A program made the position numbers and the translations under genes. The notes under the pieces are model-generated. The model saw only the letters and a program-made list of their open reading frames with translations. It did not search any database and was not told the origin of the DNA. A stretch of 64,000 nt of DNA from Endomicrobiales bacterium (GTDB lineage: Bacteria > Elusimicrobiota > Endomicrobiia > Endomicrobiales > JALOBY01): NCBI GenBank assembly GCA_023228045.1, contig JALOBY010000005.1, forward strand, positions 1 through 64,000. The letters run 5' to 3'. Shown piece after piece: positions 27,957 through 38,130 of this stretch. Position 1 is the first letter of the stretch. Every line of letters begins with the position of its first letter.

Positions 27957-29786
27957 TTATTCTACCGTTACCGACTTTGCCAGGTTTCTTGGCTGGTCAA
28001 CATCGCAGCCAAGGTGAACAGAAACATAATAAGCAAATAACTGCATAGGGATTACAGTAAAAAACGGATAAAATAACTCATCCATATCAGGCAAAAATAT
28101 TTGGTGGTCGCTTTTTACTTTTATTTGTTCATCGCCGCAAGTTGCTATTGCAATTACCTTTCCACCTCTGGCTTTTACTTCTTCAATATTGCTTAATATT
28201 TTTTCATAAACCGCGCTCTTTGTGGCTATTACCATTACCGGCATATTTTCATCTATCAAAGCTATCGGTCCATGCTTCATTTCCCCGGCCGGGTAGCCCT
28301 CTGCGTGTATGTAAGATATTTCTTTAAGTTTCAGGGCACCTTCAAGAGCTATGGGGTAGTTAATGTTTCTCCCTAAATAAAGAAAATCTCTTTTGTCGGA
28401 GTATATTTTTGCAAGTTTTTCAATCAATCTGGCATTATTTAGTACTTCTTTAACACGCACAGAAACATTCCAAAGCTCACTAATTAAAACTTTAAAGCGT
28501 TCTGCCGAGATGGTTTTTCTTCTTAGTGCCCAGTCAAGTGCTAATAAATAAATGCTTGTAAGCTGACCAGTAAACGCCTTAGTTGAAGCAACACCAATTT
28601 CAGGGCCGCAATGAGTGTATAAAACATTGTCCGCCTCTCTGCTTGCAGTTGAACCAACCGCGTTGCATATAGCAAGTGTTGGGCAGCCGCTTTGCTTTGC
28701 CAGTCGCAATGCCGCAAGGGTGTCAGCGGTTTCACCGCTTTGAGAGATAACTATGGTAAGCATATCTTTTGAAAGTAATGGTGAGCGGTAGCGAAACTCA
28801 GAAGCAATATCAACCTCTGTGGCAATGCCGGCAAGATTTTCAAAAAGAAACTTGCCAACAAGCCCCGCGTGATAAGAAGTGCCGCAAGCAATTATATTTA
28901 CCTTTGAGAGTTTTTTTAAAAAGTCATCGGAAAGTTTAACTTCTTCTAAATATATTCTATTTTCTTCCGGGTATATTCTGCCGCGAATTGTGTCTTGTAT
29001 TGTTTCCGGCTGTTCAAAAATTTCTTTAAGCATAAAGTGCTTAAAACCGCCTTTTTCCGCCTGGACAGGGTCCCAAAGAATGTTTTGCGGCTTGCGCGTA
29101 ACTTCTTTACCTGAGAAATTAAATATTTTTACACCTGAGCTTTTTAACTCAACTATATCACCCTCTTCAAGCAAAATCATTTTTCTTGTGTAAGGAAGAA
29201 TTGCAGGAATATCTGACGCAAGAAAGTTTTCCCCATCTCCTAAACCAACAATAAGCGGGGCATCTTTGCGCGCGGCAATTATGCGTTGCGGGTCGTGAGC
29301 GTATATAACACCAATTGCAAAAGCGCCTTTTATTTCTAATACGGTCTTTTTTACGGCCTCAAGCAAATTACCTGAGAAATTTTTCTCAACAATGTGTGCT
29401 ATTACTTCAGTATCGGTTTCTGACTTAAATTTGTGGCCTTTCGCCACAAGCTCTTTTTTAAGCTCTAAATAGTTTTCAATAATGCCATTATGCACAACCA
29501 CTATATTGCCGGAACAGTCGGTGTGAGGGTGGGCATTTTCTTCAGATGGTTTGCCGTGTGTTGCCCATCGGGTATGTCCAATGCCTATGTTGCCAATTAA
29601 CTGATTTTTAGTCAGGTTTGCCTGAAGATTTACAAGTTTTCCAACGCTTCGTCTAAGCTCAATTTTTCCATTAGAGATAACCGCAATGCCTGCTGAATCG
29701 TAACCGCGATACTCAAGGCGCCTAAGCCCCTCAAGAATTACATCTGCTGCTAATTTTGGTCCGATATAGCCGACTATGCCACACAT
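27957..29786 (-). CDS. glmS: Glutamine--fructose-6-phosphate aminotransferase (isomerizing)
   Basis: 609 aa. The real start is the ATG giving MCGIVGYIG, because Cys2 is the amidotransferase nucleophile; the frame is open 12 codons further. Class II amidotransferase domain at about 1-235 (LEYRGYDSAGIAV, THGKPSEENAHPH), then two SIS domains (ACGTSYHA, SQSGETADTLAAL, GRNINYPIALEGALKLKE) and the C-terminal QPRNLAKSVTVE. It makes glucosamine-6-phosphate for peptidoglycan and LPS. glmM is two genes upstream. Confidence 0.97.
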   Translation of the reverse strand: MCGIVGYIGPKLAADVILEGLRRLEYRGYDSAGIAVISNGKIELRRSVGKLVNLQANLTKNQLIGNIGIGHTRWATHGKPSEENAHPHTDCSGNIVVVHNGIIENYLELKKELVAKGHKFKSETDTEVIAHIVEKNFSGNLLEAVKKTVLEIKGAFAIGVIYAHDPQRIIAARKDAPLIVGLGDGENFLASDIPAILPYTRKMILLEEGDIVELKSSGVKIFNFSGKEVTRKPQNILWDPVQAEKGGFKHFMLKEIFEQPETIQDTIRGRIYPEENRIYLEEVKLSDDFLKKLSKVNIIACGTSYHAGLVGKFLFENLAGIATEVDIASEFRYRSPLLSKDMLTIVISQSGETADTLAALRLAKQSGCPTLAICNAVGSTASREADNVLYTHCGPEIGVASTKAFTGQLTSIYLLALDWALRRKTISAERFKVLISELWNVSVRVKEVLNNARLIEKLAKIYSDKRDFLYLGRNINYPIALEGALKLKEISYIHAEGYPAGEMKHGPIALIDENMPVMVIATKSAVYEKILSNIEEVKARGGKVIAIATCGDEQIKVKSDHQIFLPDMDELFYPFFTVIPMQLFAYYVSVHLGCDVDQPRNLAKSVTVE

Positions 29787-29834
29787 AATAACGCTCCCAA
29801 AATACAATTTGCAAAACCGCAACGAACAAATTTA

Positions 29835-30554
29835 TTATAAAACCTGCATAAGCTTTTTCATTTCTTTTACAGCTTTTGGCAAACCAACAAAAACAGAACG
29901 GGCAATTATAGAAAAACCTATGTTTAATTCATTTATGCCATTTATTGAAACAACTTGCGAAACATTTTTATAATCTAAACCATGCCCAGCATTAACTAAC
30001 ATGCCTAATTTAAGGGCCAATGATGCCGCTAACTCTATTCGTTTGAATTCTTTTTTGCCTGATGACTTGGCAAAACACTGGGCATATTTACCTGTATGAA
30101 GTTCAACACAATCCGCGCCAACTTTTGATGCGGCCATTACCTGACTAACATCAGGGTTAATAAACAAACTGACTTTTATATTTGCTTTTTTAAGTACGCT
30201 TATTGCCTTGGTAATTTTATTTTTGGCGGCAATAACATCTAACCCGCCTTCCGTAGTAAGCTCACTCCTTTTCTCTGGAACTAAACAAACAAAATCGGGT
30301 TTAACTTTTATGGCAATGGAAATTATTTCGTTGCAAACTGCCATTTCAAGGTTTAGTTTTGTTTTGATTTTTTTTCTTAACTCAAAAACATCGGCATCTT
30401 GAATGTGTCTGCGGTCTTCACGCAAGTGTACCGTAATACCGTTCGCGCCAGCTTTTTCGCACTCAAGTGCCGCAAGCAATGGGCTTGGAAAACCTTCTAA
30501 CCGCGCCTGCCGCAGTGTTGCTATGTGATCAATATTTACGCCAAGTTTTACCAT
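29835..30554 (-). CDS. pdxJ: Pyridoxine 5'-phosphate synthase
   Basis: 239 aa TIM barrel for the last step of DXP-dependent vitamin B6 synthesis. LGVNIDHIATLRQAR at the N-terminus, GITVHLREDRRHIQD, and NAGHGLDYKNV near the end are diagnostic. The start at 30554 gives the normal family length; the frame continues to a TTG at 30599 inside glmM. It lies between glmM and glmS. Confidence 0.94.
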   Translation of the reverse strand: MVKLGVNIDHIATLRQARLEGFPSPLLAALECEKAGANGITVHLREDRRHIQDADVFELRKKIKTKLNLEMAVCNEIISIAIKVKPDFVCLVPEKRSELTTEGGLDVIAAKNKITKAISVLKKANIKVSLFINPDVSQVMAASKVGADCVELHTGKYAQCFAKSSGKKEFKRIELAASLALKLGMLVNAGHGLDYKNVSQVVSINGINELNIGFSIIARSVFVGLPKAVKEMKKLMQVL

Positions 30555-30579
30555 AGTTTTTTTAGAATTAGCGATAGTT

Positions 30580-31938
30580 TTAACTTTTATAATTTGCAAT
30601 TTCTTTTTGTGCTATTTGAGCTATGTTTTTCGCGAGTTTATTTATTGCTTCTTTTTCTTTTCCTTCTATCATTACGCGTAAAAGGTTTTCGGTGCCCGAA
30701 TAGCGCACAAACACGCGCCCATCGCCTTTTAACTGCATACTGGCATATTCTATTGCTAATGAAGTGTTTGCAAGTTTCTCTAAAGGAACTCTACTGGTAA
30801 CTGATACATTTAATAATACCTGAGGATATTTTTTTACTATTGAACAAAACTCTGAGAATGTTTTGGAAGATACGCTAAGCGCAACAAGCACCTGCAAAGC
30901 ACTTAAAATGCCGTCACCTGTTGGAAGATATTTGCTTAAAATAAAATGGCCTGATTGCTCACCGCCAAGCACTGCACCGGAAGAGTCCATTGCCTCGCGC
31001 ACATACCTGTCTCCAACTTTCGCACTAAGCACTTTTATACCTGCTTTTTGCATTGTCTTAAAAAACCCAAGGTTTGCCATAACAGTTGCCACAACTGTGT
31101 TATTTGCAAGCTCCCCTATTTGCTTTAAGCTTTTAGCTAAAATTGCAATTATGTAGTCGCCATCGCGCACTATACCCTTTTCATCTACGGCAATTACACG
31201 GTCACTGTCGCCGTCAAAAGCAAAACCGCAATAGGCATTACGCCTTAATACTTCCTTAACCAAATTTTGAGGGTGCAGTGCCCCGCAATTTTTGTTTATA
31301 TTTACACCGTTTGGACTAGCATTAATTGCTACAACTTTAAAGCCAAGTTTTCTAAAAATTACAGGAGCAATTTTTGAAGCCGCCCCATTGGCACAGTCAA
31401 TGACTATTAGTTTACCTGTTGTCTTAATTTTTTTCCCGGCTGTTTTTAAAATAAACTCAATATATTGCGCGACAATATTTTCTTTATTAACAACCCGACA
31501 TTGTAATTTTTTGTTAATTGGCATTGTGTTGTTAAATACCAACCGCTCTATTTGTGCTTCTTTCTCATCAGAAAGTTTTTTACCGTCCGGCCCAAAAAAT
31601 TTTATGCCGTTATCTTTGTACAGGTTGTGCGATGCAGATATTACAACACCCGCACTCGCCTTATTTTTTTTAACTAAAAATGCCACCGCCGGGGTCGGCA
31701 CTACGCCGACATTCCAAACTTGAGCGCCATAAGCACAAAGTGCCTTCGAAAGTACTGATGCAATTCCAGGACATGATTTCCTTGTATCTATACCTACAAT
31801 AAATTTGCTGTTTCTGTAAGAGCCCAGAACTACGCCCGCGGCAAGGCCAATTTTTTGCACAGTTTTATTATCAAGCGGATACTTAAGCGCACGACCTCTT
31901 ATGCCATCTGTGCCAAAAAGTTTTTTTTCCTGCGGCAT
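30580..31938 (-). CDS. glmM: Phosphoglucosamine mutase
   Basis: 452 aa, converts glucosamine-6-P to glucosamine-1-P. FGTDGIRGRA at the N-terminus, the phosphoserine loop GVVISASHN (Ser103), metal loop FDGDSDRVIAVD, sugar loop GGEQSGHFI and phosphate loop RYSGTENLLRVM. It follows cdaA and the CdaR-like microprotein, the conserved cdaA-cdaR-glmM arrangement that couples c-di-AMP with cell-wall synthesis. Confidence 0.97.
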   Translation of the reverse strand: MPQEKKLFGTDGIRGRALKYPLDNKTVQKIGLAAGVVLGSYRNSKFIVGIDTRKSCPGIASVLSKALCAYGAQVWNVGVVPTPAVAFLVKKNKASAGVVISASHNLYKDNGIKFFGPDGKKLSDEKEAQIERLVFNNTMPINKKLQCRVVNKENIVAQYIEFILKTAGKKIKTTGKLIVIDCANGAASKIAPVIFRKLGFKVVAINASPNGVNINKNCGALHPQNLVKEVLRRNAYCGFAFDGDSDRVIAVDEKGIVRDGDYIIAILAKSLKQIGELANNTVVATVMANLGFFKTMQKAGIKVLSAKVGDRYVREAMDSSGAVLGGEQSGHFILSKYLPTGDGILSALQVLVALSVSSKTFSEFCSIVKKYPQVLLNVSVTSRVPLEKLANTSLAIEYASMQLKGDGRVFVRYSGTENLLRVMIEGKEKEAINKLAKNIAQIAQKEIANYKS

Positions 31939-31963
31939 TTACACCTTCCAAAGTGATATTAAA

Positions 31964-32071
31964 CTATTTCACAAAAAAATGCACATAACACCACAACAAA
32001 AGAGAAAGCAAAAATGAAAGCAGTTTCAACTGCCAATTTGTTGTTATAATTTTTAAGTAATTGCGCTTCAT
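31964..32071 (-). CDS. CdaR (YbbR)-like microprotein, N-terminal helix only
   Basis: 35 aa (starts MKRNYLKIITTNWQLK, ends YVHFFVK), too short for usual ORF cut-offs. AGGA lies 7 nt before the ATG. It has a basic start, the NWQLKLLSF motif and one membrane helix ending in LLLWCYVHF, which is how CdaR/YbbR proteins begin (a W.LK.L....L....W pattern before the YbbR domains). Full CdaR has several extracytoplasmic YbbR repeats; here a stop follows the helix. Position between cdaA and glmM is exactly that of cdaR. It is either a decayed cdaR or a reduced, still translated regulator of CdaA. Confidence 0.75.
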   Translation of the reverse strand: MKRNYLKIITTNWQLKLLSFLLSLLLWCYVHFFVK

Positions 32072-32097
32072 AATAGATTCCTGCTTTTACACATTTT

Positions 32098-32865
32098 TTA
32101 AATGGCCGAGGGTGTTTTAATATATAACTCAAGAAAACGCACTTTTAACTCTTCGCAGTCAGTTTGTACCATTTTAGCGTCGTTAACTATTGATATTTTA
32201 CCTGTCTCTTCTGAAACAACTATTACTATTGCATCGGTACTTTCTGTAATGCCAATTGCGGCACGGTGGCGCGTTCCATATGTTTTAGCAATGTAGTGGT
32301 CTTCACTTAAAGGCAGTAAACACGCCGCGGCCATTACCCTTCCGTTTACTAAAATTAGCGCCCCATCGTGCAAAGGCGAACGGGTATTAAATATAGAAAG
32401 AATTAATTCTTTGCTGACATCGGCATTTAAATGTGTTCCCGTATCGGCAAAGTTCCTTAAACCAAGCTCTTTTTCAAAAACTATAAGCATTCCTATTTTT
32501 TGTTCTGAAGCGGTAATTACAGCATCGATAACTTCGTCAATAAAATTCCCCGAAGGTAAAAAAACTCTTCCCCACCTATGACTTCCAAGGTGGGCAAGCG
32601 CAGAGCGAATTTCTGGCTGAAAAACTACAACAACCACAACAACCGCGGCAATCCAAAACTTTTCAAGCAACCAGCTGAGTGTTTTTAAATCAAGCACAAC
32701 CTGCGCGATAACCGTAACAATGATTATTGTTAAAATGCCAAGTATCATCTGCACGGCCATAGTGCCCTTTATAAGCAATAAAAGACGGTAAAGTATATAG
32801 GCAATTAACAATATGTCAATTACATGCACAAAAAAATTAGACCATAAATTCAAAAATAAGTGCAT
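32098..32865 (-). CDS. cdaA: Diadenylate cyclase CdaA
   Basis: 255 aa. Three N-terminal helices (about 15-32, 36-57, 66-84), then the DAC domain with DGA at 167-169 and RHR at 199-201, both needed for making c-di-AMP from two ATP. Membrane-bound. The start overlaps the folP stop by one base, and the CdaR-like microprotein and glmM follow. In other bacteria CdaR and GlmM modulate this cyclase. I did not see a c-di-AMP receptor or phosphodiesterase in the window. Confidence 0.95.
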   Translation of the reverse strand: MHLFLNLWSNFFVHVIDILLIAYILYRLLLLIKGTMAVQMILGILTIIIVTVIAQVVLDLKTLSWLLEKFWIAAVVVVVVVFQPEIRSALAHLGSHRWGRVFLPSGNFIDEVIDAVITASEQKIGMLIVFEKELGLRNFADTGTHLNADVSKELILSIFNTRSPLHDGALILVNGRVMAAACLLPLSEDHYIAKTYGTRHRAAIGITESTDAIVIVVSEETGKISIVNDAKMVQTDCEELKVRFLELYIKTPSAI

Positions 32866-34079
32866 TAAATTTCCTTATTTTCCGCACATCTTACTGCATC
32901 GACAAGTTTTATTGCCTCTTTGGCCTCTAAAATATTATGTGCTCTTATAATTTTTGCACCATTTATAACAGCAATTACAAACGATGCGATAGAGCCAACA
33001 ACTCTTTTTTGCGGTTCTTTTACACCGGTAATTGCGCCAATAAAACTCTTGTTTGAAGTTCCGGCAAGCACAGGCAAACCAAAACTATTAAATATATTTA
33101 AGTTGTTAAGTATTTCAATGTTTTGTGCAATTGTTTTGCCAAAACCAAAACCAGGGTCTAATATAATTTTGTTTTTACTTATTCCATTTTCCTGGCAAAA
33201 AACTATTCGTTCTTTAAAAAAAGCACAAATATCTATAATCACATCGCTATACTTTGTTTGTTTTTGCATTGTAGCTGGTGTGCCCTGCATATGCATTAAA
33301 ACTACAGGAGCACCTTTAGCCGATGCAACTTTTGCCATAGCACCTTTTTTATGGCGCAAAGCGGTTATATCGTTTATTATGCTTGCGCCAGCACTTAAAG
33401 CCGCGCTTGCGACTTCCGGTTTGTATGTATCAATTGATATGGGAACTTTTACTTTTTTTGCTAATTTTTCAATTACCGTAATAACCCTGCTTAACTCCTC
33501 TTTTAAAGAAACGGGCTTTGCACCCGGTCTGCTAGATTCTCCGCCTATATCAATAATGTCTGCGCCATCTTTGGCAAGCTTAATGCCAAAAACAACCGCA
33601 TCATCAACTTTAAGCATAGAGTTTTGGCCAGAAAACGAATCGGGTGTTACATTTAGCACACCCATAACCAATGTTTTTGAAAGTTTTAATTTTGAATCAG
33701 GCAAACTGAGTTCAAAGCTATTTAATTGAGAATTAGAAATGGCGCTTTTTATATTTTCGGCAAGTTCTTTTAAACCAAACGGCTCTTTTACCAACTTTAA
33801 ATAAATAATTTCAAAATGCTTAATTGTACCCATTAAAAGAACATTTGAAGTGCCTCGTTTAAAACGAGAAATATTTGCATTTATTGATGCCTCAGCACCT
33901 ACCGAGAGCATTTCTTGTTTTAAGATATTGGCCGCACGGTTATCTATGTCCTGAACATATACAGTTTTAAAAATGCTCTTTTGCGCCATTATGCTAAGCG
34001 CATACGGGTCTGCACCTGTTTTTGCAATCCAGTTTTTGGCATCTTGCAAGTTGTTTATTGACACAATTGTAGTTTGCAT
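32865..34079 (-). CDS. folP: Dihydropteroate synthase with N-terminal extension
   Basis: 404 aa, joins p-aminobenzoate to the pterin pyrophosphate. The catalytic TIM barrel starts near residue 135: VLNVTPDSFS (141-150), DIIDIGGESSRPGA, INDITALRH, VLMHMQGTP and LDPGFGFGKT. About 130 residues in front (with ANILKQEMLSVGAEA) are an extra domain found in a subset of long FolP proteins; its role is unknown. It is next to folE and cdaA and overlaps cdaA. Confidence 0.95.
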   Translation of the reverse strand: MQTTIVSINNLQDAKNWIAKTGADPYALSIMAQKSIFKTVYVQDIDNRAANILKQEMLSVGAEASINANISRFKRGTSNVLLMGTIKHFEIIYLKLVKEPFGLKELAENIKSAISNSQLNSFELSLPDSKLKLSKTLVMGVLNVTPDSFSGQNSMLKVDDAVVFGIKLAKDGADIIDIGGESSRPGAKPVSLKEELSRVITVIEKLAKKVKVPISIDTYKPEVASAALSAGASIINDITALRHKKGAMAKVASAKGAPVVLMHMQGTPATMQKQTKYSDVIIDICAFFKERIVFCQENGISKNKIILDPGFGFGKTIAQNIEILNNLNIFNSFGLPVLAGTSNKSFIGAITGVKEPQKRVVGSIASFVIAVINGAKIIRAHNILEAKEAIKLVDAVRCAENKEI

Positions 34080-34110
34080 AATTTTGAATTGTTTAGAGCT
34101 ATTAAGTTCT

Positions 34111-34668
34111 TTATTTTATTAGTGCAAGTGCCTCTGAACGGGTACGGGCATCTTTTAAAAATATGCCGCGCATTGCCGATGTTACCATTTTCGCGCCTGG
34201 CTTTTTAACGCCACGCATAGTCATACACAAATGTTCGGCTTCCAAAATAACCATCGCACCATATGGCTTTGCAACTTCCATTATAGTATCGGCAATTTGC
34301 TTTGTAATTCTTTCCTGCAACTGAAGGCGTTTTGAGTAAAGGTCTACAAGGCGGGCAAGTTTTGAAAGCCCCAATAGCCGATCTTTTTTGGGAATATAAG
34401 CCACATGTGCCTTGCCAAAAAATGGTAAAAGGTGGTGTTCACAAAGAGAGTAAAATGGAATATCTTTAACAAGAACTATTTCTTCGTGATTTTCTTTTTC
34501 ATAATAAACTGTAAGAACATCTTTTGGGCTTGCTTTCGCACCGACGAGTGCCTCTTCGTAAAACCGTGCAACACGCTTTGGTGTATCTTTAAGGCCTTCT
34601 CTGCCTATATCTTCACCAAATGACTCAAGCAAAAGTTTTACTGCCTTTTGCGCCTTTAGCATATCCAT
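34111..34668 (-). CDS. folE: GTP cyclohydrolase I
   Basis: 185 aa. First step of folate synthesis, GTP to 7,8-dihydroneopterin triphosphate. [18 protein letters not shown], then the zinc-site [13 protein letters not shown] and the second zinc Cys in [11 protein letters not shown]. Substrate loop [10 protein letters not shown]. The start overlaps the ftsH stop and folP follows. folB/folK were not seen. Confidence 0.96.
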   Translation of the reverse strand: MDMLKAQKAVKLLLESFGEDIGREGLKDTPKRVARFYEEALVGAKASPKDVLTVYYEKENHEEIVLVKDIPFYSLCEHHLLPFFGKAHVAYIPKKDRLLGLSKLARLVDLYSKRLQLQERITKQIADTIMEVAKPYGAMVILEAEHLCMTMRGVKKPGAKMVTSAMRGIFLKDARTRSEALALIK

Positions 34669-36563
34669 TAAATTAACTCCCCTTGAACCTGCGTCTTTTT
34701 AACAAGAATTTCCTGCACGTTTTCTTTAGCTGGCTTTGACTCATCTACTAACACTGGCTCAATACCATTACCGAGTATTTTTTCAACTTCCTGAGCGTCT
34801 AACACTTCCCTTTCTATAAGAGCATCTGCCAAAAGCACCAACTTGCCCATATTTTCTTTTAACAAACTGGTGGCTATTGTTTTTGCCTCGTCAATAATTC
34901 TTTTGACTTCGGAGTCAATTGTATCCAATGTTTTTTCGGAGTGTCGCTTTTCTTGATTTATGTCCATACCCATAAATACTTCGCTCTCAGGTCTGCCTAT
35001 AGCAACTGGGCCAAGTTTTTCACTCATACCAAATTCTGTAACCATTCGCTGTGCAATGGAAGATGCTTTTACGAGGTCATTTTGAGCACCTGTTGTAATA
35101 TCACCAAAAATTATCTCTTCTGCCGCCCTGCCACCCATAAGAACCGCAAGCTTTGAAAGTAACTCTTGTTTTGTAACTAAATATTTGTCTTCGGTTGGTA
35201 ACTGAAGAGTATAACCTAAAGCAGGGCCTCTTGAAATTATTGAAACTTTGTGCACTGGGTCTGAGTTTGGCATAAACTTTGCCACCAAGGCATGTCCAGA
35301 TTCGTGATAAGCTATTATTTTCTTTTCTTTATCGGCAATCATTCTTGATTTCTTTTCTGGGCCGGCAAGAACTCTGTCTATTGCCTCTTCTAGCTCTTCC
35401 ATTTCAACAGCTTGTTTATTGTTACGCGATGCAAGCAACGCCGCCTCGTTTATTAAATTTGCTAAGTCGGCACCAACAAAGCCGGGCGTTCTACGGGCAA
35501 TTATGCCAAGGTCAACAGACGCGGAAAGTTTTACATTTTTTGAATGCACTTTTAAAATTTGCTCCCTACCTTTTAAGTCGGGGCTTGGAACAGAAATTTG
35601 CCTGTCAAAACGGCCTGGGCGCATAAGCGCAGGGTCTAAAACATCTGGCCTGTTTGTGGCGGCAATTAATATTACGCCTTCTTTTGTATCAAACCCGTCC
35701 ATTTCCACAAGCAACTGGTTTAATGTTTGTTCCCGCTCATCATGCCCGCCGCCAATGCCGGCAAAACGACGCCTGCCGACAGCGTCTATTTCATCGATAA
35801 AAAGCAAACACGGCGCACTGCGGCGCCCCTGATCAAATAGGTCACGCACACGGCTTGCGCCAACGCCTACAAACATTTCAACAAACTCAGAGCCACTTGA
35901 TGAAAAAAATGGCACTCCCGCTTCACCAGCCACAGCCTTTGCAAGTAATGTTTTACCTGTGCCTGGCGCACCATAGAGCAAAACACCTTTTGGTATTTTA
36001 CCGCCAAGGCGCTGAAATTTCGCAGGGTCTTTTAAAAATTCAATTATTTCTTGCAGTTCTTCTTTTGACTCATCGCAGCCAGCAACATCGTCAAATGTTA
36101 TTTTTATTTTTTTATTCGCGTTTTGAAGTTTCGCTTTACTTCTGCCAAAAGACATCATCTGTTTACCGCCATTTTGCATGCCTTTTAACATCCATAACCA
36201 AAATACTATAAGTATAAGCACAGGGCCCCAGTTCATTAACAGAGGCATTAGCCAGCCGGTTTCTTTTCGACCAGAAAAGTTTGCCACATTGTTTGCCTGC
36301 AGGTCTTTTATAAGTTCAGGGTCGTTCATTGGAACGGTTTTAAAACCAACAATTTTACCATCGGCTCCTTTAAGTTGACCCTTAATAATCTCATCAGCAA
36401 CTGTTACATTTTCAATTCTTTTCTCGGCTACAAATTTTTTGAAATCGGAGTAAGACAGCTCTTGCTCTTTCTTTGCGCGCCCGGAAAAAGTCATAAACTG
36501 TAGAAGAATCAAGAAAAGACCGAGCCATAACAAAATTGAAAGCCATGCGTTTTTATTTTTCAT
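34668..36563 (-). CDS. ftsH: ATP-dependent zinc metalloprotease FtsH (canonical)
   Basis: 631 aa inner-membrane AAA protease. TM1 at 8-27, a periplasmic domain of about 75 residues (28-103), TM2 at 105-128. Walker A GAPGTGKT (198-205), Walker [10 protein letters not shown], pore FVGVGAS, SRH RPGRFDR, protease site HESGH (420-424), and the third zinc ligand Asp in TTGAQNDL. It follows hpt without a gap and overlaps folE. tilS-hpt-ftsH is a conserved bacterial order. A second FtsH lies at 40443-42284. Confidence 0.97.
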   Translation of the reverse strand: MKNKNAWLSILLWLGLFLILLQFMTFSGRAKKEQELSYSDFKKFVAEKRIENVTVADEIIKGQLKGADGKIVGFKTVPMNDPELIKDLQANNVANFSGRKETGWLMPLLMNWGPVLILIVFWLWMLKGMQNGGKQMMSFGRSKAKLQNANKKIKITFDDVAGCDESKEELQEIIEFLKDPAKFQRLGGKIPKGVLLYGAPGTGKTLLAKAVAGEAGVPFFSSSGSEFVEMFVGVGASRVRDLFDQGRRSAPCLLFIDEIDAVGRRRFAGIGGGHDEREQTLNQLLVEMDGFDTKEGVILIAATNRPDVLDPALMRPGRFDRQISVPSPDLKGREQILKVHSKNVKLSASVDLGIIARRTPGFVGADLANLINEAALLASRNNKQAVEMEELEEAIDRVLAGPEKKSRMIADKEKKIIAYHESGHALVAKFMPNSDPVHKVSIISRGPALGYTLQLPTEDKYLVTKQELLSKLAVLMGGRAAEEIIFGDITTGAQNDLVKASSIAQRMVTEFGMSEKLGPVAIGRPESEVFMGMDINQEKRHSEKTLDTIDSEVKRIIDEAKTIATSLLKENMGKLVLLADALIEREVLDAQEVEKILGNGIEPVLVDESKPAKENVQEILVKKTQVQGELI

Positions 36564-37102
36564 TACTTTTTTACCTTCCTTATCTGCCTATCTAAATAAT
36601 ATATTGATGGTAGCCCTCTAAATTTACCATTATAATCAAGCCCATAACCGACAACAAAATAATTTGGCACCGTAAAACCTATGTAATTTGGAATAACTTG
36701 TGTTTTTCTAACACTTGGTTTATCAAGCAAAACACAATTTTTTACATCTTTTGCGCCCTGTTTTTTTAGAGACAAAATTATTGCTTCCAGTGTGCGGCCG
36801 CTATCAATTATATCTTCAATAATAAGCACGCTGCGATTTTTAACAACGCAGGATATTGAGCCCGCAACCTTTAATTTACCACAACGCATAGCGCTATATG
36901 ATTGCGCATGCACAAAATCCAATTCAAAATCAAAGTCGAAACTTCTTATTAAGTCAGATAGAAAAACTACACTACCCTTTAAAACAGAAATAACAAGTGG
37001 GTTTTTACCCTTATATACCTTAGATAACTCACAACCAAGCGAGCAAACCCTGTTTTTTATCTTTTTAGACGAGAACAACAAATGTTTTCTATATTTTTTC
37101 AT
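36563..37102 (-). CDS. hpt: Hypoxanthine phosphoribosyltransferase
   Basis: 179 aa from the ATG at 37102 (AAGAAG in front); an upstream in-frame start at 37117 is less likely. Purine salvage enzyme. PRPP loop VLIIEDIIDSGRTL, earlier ISVLKGSVVFLSDL, and the late YVVGYGLDYNG-type segment (FVVGYGLDY). The start overlaps tilS by 14 nt and its stop overlaps the ftsH start. Confidence 0.93.
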   Translation of the reverse strand: MKKYRKHLLFSSKKIKNRVCSLGCELSKVYKGKNPLVISVLKGSVVFLSDLIRSFDFDFELDFVHAQSYSAMRCGKLKVAGSISCVVKNRSVLIIEDIIDSGRTLEAIILSLKKQGAKDVKNCVLLDKPSVRKTQVIPNYIGFTVPNYFVVGYGLDYNGKFRGLPSIYYLDRQIRKVKK

Positions 37103-38075
37103 TCTTCTTAAACACAAATACTGCTTGATTGGCTTTTTTTATAATTTGCGTTGATTTATTTAAAACCAATGTGCCATTTTCGCAAGAACAAAACCAACGG
37201 TAAGTTCTTTCAATATTATTTGAAGTTCGCCCATAACTTAACAAATCTTTGATTATGTGAAGTTTAAGTAATTTATTATACTCTAAAAACCTTCTCAAAT
37301 CAAGAAAAATACGACCATTTTTGGAAACTTTTAAGCACCGCTTTTTAGCGCTTTGTGCCATTGAGTTTAACACGATGTTTTGCGCTTCAACTATTCTTGA
37401 AAGTTTAAACGCGTGTTCAACAAAAAGTGGGTTAATGCTTTCAAACACAGGGATAATAGCTTTTCTAATTTTATTTCTTGTAAATTCTATGCTTTTGTTA
37501 CTTGGGTCAATACGGTATTTTAACTTTTGATTTTTAAGGTATGACAATATTTCGTTGCGCTCTATGCTAAGCAATGGGCGAATTAATCCCATATTAGAAA
37601 AAGTTCGACGAATTGGAATGCCGGCAAGGCCGTCTAAACCAGTACCACGAATTAGCCACATCAGCAATGTTTCGGCATTGTCATTGGCATTATGAGCCGT
37701 TGCAATTTTATCGCATTTAAAAAGTTTCGCATACTTTTCAAGCGCGTTATATCGCATTTGCCTCCCAGCGGTTTCAAGTGAAAGCTTGTGCCTCTTTGAG
37801 TATTTTAAAACTTCCAACTTTTCCGACATACATTTTACTTTAAGTTTCGAGCAGAGTTTTTGCACAAATGCTGCTTCGCCTGCGGAGTTTTTCCTTAAAG
37901 CGTGGTCGAAAGTTGCAACGAAAAGCTTAAAAGGTAATGTTTTTTTTAACCGCCAAAGCATATGCAAAAGACAAACAGAGTCCGGCCCACCTGAAACAGC
38001 AACAAGCACCGCTGAATTTTGGGTAATTAGATTGTTGTCTGCAATTGATTTCTTAAACTTTGCCCATGCTCTCAT
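37089..38075 (-). CDS. tilS: tRNA(Ile)-lysidine synthase
   Basis: About 328 aa from Met at 38075; the frame is open to 38126 with other possible starts, none with a good Shine-Dalgarno. N-type ATP-PPase P-loop VAVSGGPDSVCLL, then TAHNANDNAETLLMWLIRGTGLDGLAGI, the TilS hallmark. It modifies C34 of tRNA-Ile(CAU) to lysidine. The C-terminus is short, lacking the full extra domains of E. coli TilS. It begins the tilS-hpt-ftsH run. Confidence 0.93.
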   Translation of the reverse strand: MRAWAKFKKSIADNNLITQNSAVLVAVSGGPDSVCLLHMLWRLKKTLPFKLFVATFDHALRKNSAGEAAFVQKLCSKLKVKCMSEKLEVLKYSKRHKLSLETAGRQMRYNALEKYAKLFKCDKIATAHNANDNAETLLMWLIRGTGLDGLAGIPIRRTFSNMGLIRPLLSIERNEILSYLKNQKLKYRIDPSNKSIEFTRNKIRKAIIPVFESINPLFVEHAFKLSRIVEAQNIVLNSMAQSAKKRCLKVSKNGRIFLDLRRFLEYNKLLKLHIIKDLLSYGRTSNNIERTYRWFCSCENGTLVLNKSTQIIKKANQAVFVFKKNEKI

Positions 38076-38130
38076 ATTGATTGATAAACAAGAAAATATT
38101 TTTGCAACTCCCATGGATTTTATCAAACTA

